DNA of 64,000 nucleotides. Origin: Granulicatella seriolae (GTDB lineage: Bacteria; Bacillota; Bacilli; Lactobacillales; Aerococcaceae). The stretch covers positions 1 to 64,000 of the forward strand of contig NZ_JANHNZ010000007.1 in assembly GCF_024543085.1 (NCBI RefSeq). Reading direction: 5' to 3'. Shown here in pieces: positions 57,903-64,000 of this stretch; the stretch's first letter is position 1, and every line of letters begins with the position of its first letter. A program made the position numbers and the translations under genes. The notes under the pieces were generated by a model that was given only the letters and a program-made list of their open reading frames with translations, made no database searches and was not told the origin of the DNA.

Positions 57903-58072
57903 CAAGTAAAGTTCGAGCATGGATTAGGCTAGCTTTATTTTTTGTATGTTTATACTTAGTCATTATTGGACATTCTAATATTGGCAAACAAGGCTTAGCA
58001 ATTGAATTAGCTGGTTTAGCAGGACTATTGCTTTTACTTTGGGACTATAACAGACCTTACCGCGTAAAATAA
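57899..58072 (+). CDS. Small membrane protein, DUF6903-like
   Basis: 57 residues. ATG 57899 overlaps the GH112 stop and is preceded by GGGAGG within that gene. MTSKVRAWIRLALFFVCLYL and a second hydrophobic stretch (LAIELAGLAGLLLLLWDY) suggest a two-helix hairpin with a basic C-terminus. It looks like the short proteins grouped as DUF6903, found in sugar operons of firmicutes. Function unknown; translational coupling ties it to the phosphorylase. Confidence 0.7.
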   Translation: MTSKVRAWIRLALFFVCLYLVIIGHSNIGKQGLAIELAGLAGLLLLLWDYNRPYRVK

Positions 58073-58087
58073 GAGGAAGGTGCAGAC

Positions 58088-59542
58088 ATGCAGAAAAATG
58101 TTGTCTTAATCGTTGTGGATCAAATGCGTTTTGATGCTTTGGGAATAAATGGCAATCCGATGATTGATACACCTAACTTAGATGACCTTGCTAGCAACGG
58201 CATTAATTTTACCAACATGTATTCAGCTACGCCGACTTGTATTCCAGCAAGAGCTAGTCTCTTAACAGGTTTAAAAGCTAGCCGACATGGTCGTGTTGGC
58301 TATGAAGAAGGAGTGCCTTGGAATTACCAACAAACCATGCCAAAATCATTTACAGATCTAGGCTATCAGACGGAATGTGTTGGGAAAATGCATGTCTATC
58401 CACCTAGAAATCGTCTAGGATTCCAACACGTGACTCTGCACGATGGCTATCTACATGAAAGTCGCCTGCTTTCAGAAGCAAGTAATCTTTCCAGTTCAGC
58501 TACTGATGACTATCTATCTTGGCTGAAGGAGAAGTTAGGATCGGATGTTGATTTAATTGATAGTGGATTAGATTGTAACTCATGGGTCGCAAGAACTTGG
58601 CCGTATGAAGAAAAATATCATCCTACCAATTGGACCGTATCCCAAGCTATCGAAACGATAAAACGAAGAGATCCAATGAACCCACTTTTCTTAAAGGTAT
58701 CTTTTGTCAGACCACATTCGCCTTTGGACCCGCCAAACTATTATTTGAGAATGTATGAAGACAAAATGAATGACTTAGAGGAGCCAGTTATTGGCAAATG
58801 GGCGAATGAGATTGGCATAGACGAAAAATTTTCTATAAATTTTAAAAAAGGTCGATTAAATTCTAAAGATCAAAAACGAATGATTGCTGCTTACTACGGT
58901 TTAATCACCCATATTGACCATCAAATCGGTCGACTGCGTATGGCTTTATGGGAACATGGCCTAGCTGATAATACGCTAATTGCCTTCGTTTCTGACCACG
59001 GTGACCAATTAGGTGAGCATCATTTATACCGCAAGGGTTATCCTTATCAGGGTAGTGTTCATGTACCTTTCATTATTTATGACCCTAGCTTGCAAGATAC
59101 GATGAATCAAGTAGACGTTTTGTGTGAGCTTCGAGATATTTATCCAACATTGATTGACTTGGCAACTGGCTATACTGTCAAGGGAATTGATGGTGTGAGC
59201 CTTAAACCGAGTCTCTTTAAGGATAATAAAGTAAGTCATCAAAAAGAATATTATCTACATGGTGAACATACTTTGGGGAAGGATTCTAGTCAATTCATCA
59301 TCACCAAGGAATGGAAGTATATCTGGTACTCTATGAAGAATAAAGAACAACTCTTCCAATTGGAGCAAGACCCTAATGAAGAGATTGATGTGAGCGAACT
59401 TGCTGTTTATTCAGCTGTTTTAGAAAGGTTACGCGGATATTTGATTGATGAGTTGACAGGTAGAGAAGAGGGATTCGTCCAAGGTGGTCAACTAGAGCCG
59501 GTAAAGACAGTGAAAAACGTTCTCAATCACATTCGCAAATAA
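58088..59542 (+). CDS. Sulfatase (arylsulfatase family, Cys-type)
   Basis: 484 residues without a signal peptide, so cytosolic. VLIVVDQMRFDALG holds the first metal Asp, TCIPARASLLTG is the C-x-P-x-R active-site motif (Cys51 to be converted to formylglycine), and AFVSDHGDQLGEH holds further metal ligands. It probably removes sulfate from imported glycan fragments such as sulfated GlcNAc or GalNAc. The maturase needed for formylglycine (anSME or FGE) is not in the window. Last gene of the operon, 15 nt after the small membrane protein. Confidence 0.9.
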   Translation: MQKNVVLIVVDQMRFDALGINGNPMIDTPNLDDLASNGINFTNMYSATPTCIPARASLLTGLKASRHGRVGYEEGVPWNYQQTMPKSFTDLGYQTECVGKMHVYPPRNRLGFQHVTLHDGYLHESRLLSEASNLSSSATDDYLSWLKEKLGSDVDLIDSGLDCNSWVARTWPYEEKYHPTNWTVSQAIETIKRRDPMNPLFLKVSFVRPHSPLDPPNYYLRMYEDKMNDLEEPVIGKWANEIGIDEKFSINFKKGRLNSKDQKRMIAAYYGLITHIDHQIGRLRMALWEHGLADNTLIAFVSDHGDQLGEHHLYRKGYPYQGSVHVPFIIYDPSLQDTMNQVDVLCELRDIYPTLIDLATGYTVKGIDGVSLKPSLFKDNKVSHQKEYYLHGEHTLGKDSSQFIITKEWKYIWYSMKNKEQLFQLEQDPNEEIDVSELAVYSAVLERLRGYLIDELTGREEGFVQGGQLEPVKTVKNVLNHIRK

Positions 59543-59569
59543 GTAACCATGAAGTTATTCCCCCCTTAG

Positions 59570-59622
59570 GAGAAAGGGTGCTTAAGCTTAAGACTAGCAC
59601 CCCTTTCTCTTAATTTTTTTCT
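59570..59622 (+). terminator. Terminator of the glycan operon
   Basis: Stem GAGAAAGGGTGCT / AGCACCCCTTTCTC (one bulge) with a 13-nt loop, then TTAATTTTTTT. Confidence 0.9.
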
Positions 59623-59643
59623 AATTGTACATTTCTTTAACTT

Positions 59644-59892
59644 TTGGTAGGCCCACTATCAGTTTGGTTTATGCCTAACACTCACTATATTGCTTATATG
59701 GTTGGAATTATCTTGCTAGCTCAAGTGATCCTAGTTAGCCTAAATCACCTCATTCAGGTGGTCATCCCCAATAGATTGCTGAGCTTCTTAGGTGTTATTG
59801 CTCTAGTTATGTTAGGAAGCTATCTGGTTACCGGACACCCTATTGTAGAGGGGATTAGCTCTTTAAGGCAGTTGCTCCTCTTAATGATATAG
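59644..59892 (+). CDS. Possible small hydrophobic protein or gene remnant
   Basis: An 82-codon frame opening at TTG 59644 without a recognisable RBS. The product is almost wholly hydrophobic (YIAYMVGIILLAQVILVSLN, LLSFLGVIALVMLGSYLVTG), two or three membrane helices. It lies between two terminators (59622 and 60009). The lack of RBS and of an upstream part suggests the tail of a decayed membrane protein gene rather than an active gene. The remaining sequence to 60008 shows nothing. Confidence 0.35.
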   Translation: MVGPLSVWFMPNTHYIAYMVGIILLAQVILVSLNHLIQVVIPNRLLSFLGVIALVMLGSYLVTGHPIVEGISSLRQLLLLMI

Positions 59893-60008
59893 TTTAGAGC
59901 TAAGCTTCAAAAGAACATGTATTGTATATGGAATGTAGATGAAAGAGCTAGGGAAAATATATTTACTTGCACAGTAACTAGTACGGATGCACTCAAAATG
60001 AATAGAAG

Positions 60009-60040
60009 AAGCACCCACTTGATATGTGGGTGCTTTTTTG
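60009..60040 (+). terminator. Rho-independent terminator before tmk
   Basis: Stem AAGCACCCAC / GTGGGTGCTT, 6-nt loop, followed by TTTTT. It isolates the tmk cluster from upstream transcription. Confidence 0.88.
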
Positions 60041-60087
60041 ATGTGATTAGCGTATAATAAAGTTAATAAGGTGAAATGAGGGGTTAT

Positions 60088-60735
60088 GTGAAAGGACTAT
60101 TTATTACAGTTGAAGGACCTGATGGAGCGGGAAAAACATCCGTTATTCAAGCTTTGTTGCCAAGGTTGCAAGAAGCTTTTGAAGTACCTATTATTTCTAC
60201 ACGAGAACCGGGTGGTAGCCGTATTGCTGAAAGGATTCGTAGCATCATACTAGATGTTGAGCATACAGAGATGGACAACCGTACGGAAGCCATCCTCTAT
60301 GCGGCGGCAAGACGTCAACATTTGGTAGACCGTATTCTTCCTAATTTGGAAGTAGGTAACATTGTTATTTGCGACCGTTTTGTCGATAGCTCTATTGTGT
60401 ATCAAGGGGTAGCCCGTGGTCTAGGGAAAGAAGAGGTTCGTCAATTAAACTTATTCGCTACAGAGGGGCTTTTGCCTAAAAAGACCATCTACCTAGATGT
60501 GCCTGCTGAGGTTGGGATTGAACGAATTCATAAAGCTAGAGGGAACCGTCAGTTTGACCGACTCGATCAAGAGGAACTTTCTTTCCATAAAATGGTAAGG
60601 CAGGGTTATCTAGACCTCATACAAGAGGACCCTGAGCGCTTTATTATGATTGATACTAGACAGGACTTGGACAAGGTTGTTGAAGAGGTTTATCAAGAAA
60701 TCAAGCATGAAATTACAAAGTTTTTAATGCAATAG
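60088..60735 (+). CDS. tmk: Thymidylate kinase
   Basis: About 215 residues; phosphorylates dTMP to dTDP. P-loop EGPDGAGKT, STREPGGSRIAERIR, and DRFVDSSIVYQG are diagnostic. GTG 60088 gives the family N-terminus MKGLFITVEG and has AGGGG just upstream; an in-frame ATG at 60076 would add four residues. First gene of the conserved tmk-darA-holB-ricT-yabA-trmN order. Confidence 0.95.
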   Translation: MKGLFITVEGPDGAGKTSVIQALLPRLQEAFEVPIISTREPGGSRIAERIRSIILDVEHTEMDNRTEAILYAAARRQHLVDRILPNLEVGNIVICDRFVDSSIVYQGVARGLGKEEVRQLNLFATEGLLPKKTIYLDVPAEVGIERIHKARGNRQFDRLDQEELSFHKMVRQGYLDLIQEDPERFIMIDTRQDLDKVVEEVYQEIKHEITKFLMQ

Positions 60736-60771
60736 GCTAGCTATGCCGTTATCAAAGAGGAGTGAAGAAAA

Positions 60772-61101
60772 ATGAAATTAATTATTGCTATTGTTCAAGA
60801 TAAAGATAGTCATATTTTAGGGAATGAGTTCTCAGAAGCGGATATCCGAGCAACTCGCTTGTCAACAACGGGAGGCTTTTTACGTGCTGGAAATACTACT
60901 TTTTTAATAGGGATTGAAGATGAACGGGTACAAGAAGTGCTTGACTTAATTAAAGATAATTGTCAAGCGCGGGAACAATTCAGTGCACCTCCAATTCATT
61001 TGGACTCTGCTATTGATACGTCTATTTCTTTCCCAATTCCTGTGACAGTAGGTGGGGCAACTGTCTTTGTTTTACCTATCGATGAAGCTCACCGGTTTTA
61101 G
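60772..61101 (+). CDS. darA: Cyclic-di-AMP receptor DarA/PstA
   Basis: 109 residues. PII-like trimer of the DUF970 family that binds c-di-AMP: MKLIIAIVQDKDSHILGNEF, RLSTTGGFLRAGNTTFLIGI, and the C-terminal TVGGATVFVLPIDEAHRF are family hallmarks. RBS AGAGGAG. It lies between tmk and holB as in most firmicutes. Its downstream role is not known. Confidence 0.94.
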   Translation: MKLIIAIVQDKDSHILGNEFSEADIRATRLSTTGGFLRAGNTTFLIGIEDERVQEVLDLIKDNCQAREQFSAPPIHLDSAIDTSISFPIPVTVGGATVFVLPIDEAHRF

Positions 61102-61110
61102 TAGGTGAGT

Positions 61111-62073
61111 ATGAAAGATATCGAAAAATCATTTATCCATACCATCCAACAGGGGCGGCTGGTTCATGCCTACTTATTTGAAGGAATGAGAGGGTCGGGT
61201 AAGGCTGAAACGGCCATATTTATTGCTAAGAGTTTATTTTGTCAAAATCCTAAAGAAGATGGACTGCCTTGTCAGGTTTGTGATACTTGTAGACGGATTG
61301 ATGCCGGAAACTTTGTGGATTTGGTAGAAGTGAGGCCGGATGGACAGTTTATCAAGGTGGACCAAATTAGGGAACTCCGCCAAACACTTTCGCGGTCCGG
61401 TATGGAGAGTAACTACCGAGTATGTATTATTCACGATGCGGATAAGATGACAGTTGGGGCTAGCAACAGCCTCTTGAAATTTTTGGAAGAGCCGGAAGAA
61501 AATGTTTATCTTTTCTTGTTGACTGAGAACTTACGGATGATTCTTGCAACCATCCAATCTCGTTGTCAGATTGTTCGATTTCATGGAGTTCCTAAAACTG
61601 TTTTTATTAAGGAATTGGAAAAGGAAGAAATTCCTTTTAAAAAGGCTAACTTTCTTTCCTATGTCACTAATAGTCTAAGCCAAGCGGTAGAATGGGCACG
61701 TGATGAGCATTTTTTAGATATTCAAACGGCTTCTTGGATGTGGTTTGATTTGTGGATGACCAATCGCCAACAAGCATTTGTCGAAGTTCAAACACGGTTA
61801 GTGCCGATTATTAACTCTAAAGAGGATGCACAATTATTTTTGGAAATGCTACAATTCTATTGTCGAGATACTCTCCTAGTTTCATTTGGAAAAGTGGATC
61901 AGTTGGTTGAGGGGGATAAAGAAAGCTATTATCAAAAATTATTGAAGAAATATCCTGTGCAAGTATTCATAGATTTTACCAAAGAAATTAGCCAAGCTAT
62001 GCAACGGATCCAAGCTAACGTGGGTATCCAAGCGACTCTAGAGCTCTTAACCATAAGTGGAGTTTTGACATAG
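61111..62073 (+). CDS. holB: DNA polymerase III delta' subunit
   Basis: About 320 residues, part of the clamp loader. GMRGSGKAETAIFIAKSLF is the P-loop region, the Cys set in FCQNPKEDGLPCQVCDTCRR binds zinc, and LKFLEEPEEN and TIQSRCQIVRF (SRC) are the typical clamp-loader motifs. ATG 61111 follows AGGTGAG; GTG 61105 is the alternative. 9 nt after darA. Confidence 0.94.
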   Translation: MKDIEKSFIHTIQQGRLVHAYLFEGMRGSGKAETAIFIAKSLFCQNPKEDGLPCQVCDTCRRIDAGNFVDLVEVRPDGQFIKVDQIRELRQTLSRSGMESNYRVCIIHDADKMTVGASNSLLKFLEEPEENVYLFLLTENLRMILATIQSRCQIVRFHGVPKTVFIKELEKEEIPFKKANFLSYVTNSLSQAVEWARDEHFLDIQTASWMWFDLWMTNRQQAFVEVQTRLVPIINSKEDAQLFLEMLQFYCRDTLLVSFGKVDQLVEGDKESYYQKLLKKYPVQVFIDFTKEISQAMQRIQANVGIQATLELLTISGVLT

Positions 62074-62140
62074 ATTAATCACTAAGGCAAGCGCCAATTT
62101 CATCTCATGTATTCGTGCTTTTGTGAAGGGAGTGTTTGTT

Positions 62141-62947
62141 ATGAAAAAAGGAATAGGGATCCGATTTGAATATTTAGGCCCAATTTACTACTATCATTCA
62201 CCATCTTTTGAACTTAATGTGGGTGATGATGTCTTGATTGAGCGTAATGGGTTGATTGAAGTGGGGAGTGTTGTTTGTTTTAAAGATGATTTACAGGAAG
62301 ATGATTTTTTGGAATCCTCTGTGGCCTTTAAACGCCTATTAACTGAAAAAGACCTTAAACAGGTCAGTAGAAATGCAGAAGAGGAAGTGGAGATTTTTTC
62401 AGTTACCAAACAAATTGTTCTTGAACAAAACCTAGACATGAAAATTCTAAAAGCAGCCTATACCTTTGATCGAGACCGTTTATTAATTCAATTTAGTGCT
62501 GAGAAGCGTATTGATTTTAGGCAACTGGTTAGAGATTTAGCAGGTCGTTATCACACTCGTATTGAATTGCGCCAAATAGGGGTGAGGGATGAAGCTAAGA
62601 TTATTGGTGGTATCGGACCGTGCGGCAGACCTTTGTGCTGCTCTAGTTTTTTAGGAGACTTCACGCCCGTTTCCATCAAGATGGCAAAGGACCAAAACCT
62701 ATCCTTGAATCCGACCAAGATTTCGGGTTTGTGTGGTCGTTTGATGTGTTGTTTGAGTTATGAGAATGAAGTTTATGAATCAGCTCGTAAGAAAATGCCT
62801 GATTACGGGCAGTTTATTGATACACCTGATGGCAGTGGCAAGGTTGTTGGCCTAAATCTTTTACAGATGATAGTCACTGTTCGGTTAACGAATGAAGATC
62901 GGTCTGTCGAACTATATTATGGAGGAGAAGAGCCTCAATTAGTTTAG
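62141..62947 (+). CDS. ricT: RicT (YaaT), PSP1-domain regulator of RNA processing
   Basis: 268 residues. The PSP1 C-terminal domain holds cysteine clusters GPCGRPLCCSSFLG and GLCGRLMCCLSYE, which in the Bacillus Ric (Y) complex help carry Fe-S clusters. The complex assists RNase Y-dependent RNA maturation. ATG 62141 is 7 nt behind AAGGGAG. Located between holB and yabA as in Bacillus. Confidence 0.92.
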   Translation: MKKGIGIRFEYLGPIYYYHSPSFELNVGDDVLIERNGLIEVGSVVCFKDDLQEDDFLESSVAFKRLLTEKDLKQVSRNAEEEVEIFSVTKQIVLEQNLDMKILKAAYTFDRDRLLIQFSAEKRIDFRQLVRDLAGRYHTRIELRQIGVRDEAKIIGGIGPCGRPLCCSSFLGDFTPVSIKMAKDQNLSLNPTKISGLCGRLMCCLSYENEVYESARKKMPDYGQFIDTPDGSGKVVGLNLLQMIVTVRLTNEDRSVELYYGGEEPQLV

Positions 62948-62995
62948 TTGTATAGTAAAAATAAATAGTAAAAGAAGATAAAGTGGGGAATAGAC

Positions 62996-63343
62996 ATGCC
63001 TAATCGACAATTGTATGATCGATTTCAGCAACTACAGTCAAATATGCTCAAACAGATGGAAGCATTAAACAGTATAGAAAAAGAAATGCAAGACCTGATC
63101 CAAACCAACCACAATTTGGTTATGGAAAACAAACACTTAAAAGATAAATTAGATTCTATGGTAGAACCACAAGCAGAAGTTTTACCAAGTGAAGCTCAGG
63201 AAAAAAAGCTAAGCCAATCATTTTTGAATTTGGAAAATATTTATTTTCAAGGATTCCACGTCTGCAATGCCGATTATGGTAAGCGGCGCAACAATGATGA
63301 AGAGTGCATTTTCTGCACAGATAAGCTTTATGGGCATAAATAA
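62996..63343 (+). CDS. yabA: Replication initiation control protein YabA
   Basis: 115 residues: an N-terminal coiled coil (about 1-60, tetramerisation) and a C-terminal zinc domain with FHVCNADYGKRRNNDEECIF and the final Cys pair CIFC. YabA binds DnaA and DnaN to limit initiation. RBS GTGGGG. Followed by palindromic element R5. Confidence 0.92.
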   Translation: MPNRQLYDRFQQLQSNMLKQMEALNSIEKEMQDLIQTNHNLVMENKHLKDKLDSMVEPQAEVLPSEAQEKKLSQSFLNLENIYFQGFHVCNADYGKRRNNDEECIFCTDKLYGHK

Positions 63344-63435
63344 GTTCGGGGCTTGCTAAAAAAGTTAGACTAACATTTCTGCTTGCAAACGGAAATAAGT
63401 AAGAAATCTTTAGTTTATTCACTTAAGCCGTAAAA

Positions 63436-63596
63436 GAGTCTTCAGTTCCTCTGTCGGAAATCATGGTAAAGCACTCCAGCGTATAGTAGCTGTTTCGGCT
63501 TTTAGCCGAATTACAGATATGTAGCTGGTTGAGCTCTGAGATCAAGCTTCAGAGCGGTGCCACCGTTTTGATTTCCGACAGAGGGGCTGAAGACTC
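63436..63596. repeat. Palindromic element, copy R5
   Basis: 28-bp arms (63436-63463 and 63569-63596) in which the two non-Watson-Crick positions are G:U pairs on the plus-strand RNA. The core has TGGTAAAGCACTCCAGCGTA on the left and TCAGAGCGGTGCCACCGTTT on the right, matching R1 and R2. It fills the 320-bp gap between yabA and the next gene. Confidence 0.85.
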
Positions 63597-63663
63597 AAAT
63601 ATATTGAGCAAAATTTTTTTCTCCAATTCCATTTATTGAAAAATAGTAAGGTAGGTTGAAGAT

Positions 63664-64000
63664 ATGTTGAAAGATGGCGAGCGTTTGGACCGATTAGAAA
63701 GAGAAGGGCTGGGGATTATTCAAAGTCCACAAGTGTTTTCTTTTTCCATGGATGCAGTTTTGTTGGCAGATTTTGCTGCCATTGCCCATACTCGACCAGC
63801 TAAAATTGTTGACCTCTGTGCTGGGAATGGAGCGGTCAGCCTTATGCTTAGCGCCAAAACAAAAAATCCTATTCTAGGAATTGAGATTCAAGAAGAGCTA
63901 GTCGATATGGCAAAGCGTTCGATTGAGTTGAATCAGTTACAAGAGCAAGTCCATATTTTGCAAGGCGACGTACGTCAATTGTCTTCCCTTATCGAAAAAG
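63664..64000 (+). CDS. tRNA1(Val) adenine-N6 methyltransferase family, 5' part
   Basis: 112 codons before the window ends. MLKDGERLDRLEREGLGIIQ, FSFSMDAVLLADFAAIA and the SAM-binding VDLCAGNGAVSLMLSAKTKN are those of the TrmN6/YabB methyltransferases. Position after yabA agrees with the Bacillus gene order (yabA-yabB). The catalytic NPPY motif would lie beyond the window. Confidence 0.88.
   Translation, partial: MLKDGERLDRLEREGLGIIQSPQVFSFSMDAVLLADFAAIAHTRPAKIVDLCAGNGAVSLMLSAKTKNPILGIEIQEELVDMAKRSIELNQLQEQVHILQGDVRQLSSLIEK

Overview
The window is low-GC Gram-positive DNA, most likely from the order Lactobacillales. Pointers are the CtsR box in front of ctsR-clpC with no mcsA/mcsB between them, the tmk-darA-holB-ricT-yabA-trmN order, an Enterococcus-like citrate cluster, and many PTS genes. 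A classical ATP-type PEP carboxykinase argues against a typical streptococcus; an Aerococcaceae-like host (Facklamia/Globicatella type) is my guess, but the genus cannot be fixed from this window.

Layout. 1-3.8 kb: end of a tRNA cluster, ctsR-clpC heat-shock operon, a small membrane protein. 3.8-6.9 kb: a truncated copy of a small gene, a PucR-type regulator, a solitary CRISPR repeat, tadA and a formate/nitrite-type channel. 6.9-19.3 kb: a rearranged type II-A CRISPR region: array 1 (33 repeats) - leader - cas9 - tracrRNA 1 - cas1 - cas2 - long-form csn2 - vestigial leader end and repeat - small gene - array 2 (32 repeats) - second leader - last codons of a second cas9 - tracrRNA 2 - frameshifted PLD-like remnant. 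Both arrays are read on the minus strand, opposite to the cas genes: the leader, ending in the ATTTGAG anchor, is on the right of each array and the decayed repeats are on the left. The array-leader-cas9-tracrRNA unit was evidently duplicated and one cas9 lost, leaving two arrays, two leaders and two tracrRNA genes.

19.4-29.2 kb: XRE regulator, alpha-glucoside PTS with 6-phospho-alpha-glucosidase, FGGY kinase, RpiR regulator coupled to glutathione peroxidase, an Mbeg1-like hydrolase, glyoxalase II and a flavin-oxidase-fold protein. 29.4-41.9 kb: citrate fermentation: citG and citO, pckA and a CitMHS transporter on the minus strand; divergently oadH-oadD-oadB-oadG-citD-citE-citF-citX-oadA on the plus strand. 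Citrate is imported, split to acetate and oxaloacetate, and oxaloacetate is decarboxylated by a membrane Na+-pumping-type complex or diverted by PckA. citC is not in the window.

42.2-47.9 kb: an ascorbate-type PTS with an EIIA-fused PRD regulator and a split transketolase. 48-52.3 kb: a Gfo/Idh/MocA oxidoreductase, a MATE transporter, and a membrane protein with a possible papain-like domain. 52.3-59.6 kb: a host-glycan operon: sugar ABC transporter, GH112 galacto-/lacto-N-biose phosphorylase, a small membrane protein and a sulfatase. 60-64 kb: the tmk to trmN housekeeping cluster, cut by the window end.

Several intergenic gaps carry members of one dispersed family of 110-350 bp nested palindromes with near-perfect arms and a conserved core (31.2, 23.2, 49.3 and 63.5 kb, with fragments at 25.1, 29.3 and 48.0 kb). 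I do not recognise this family.
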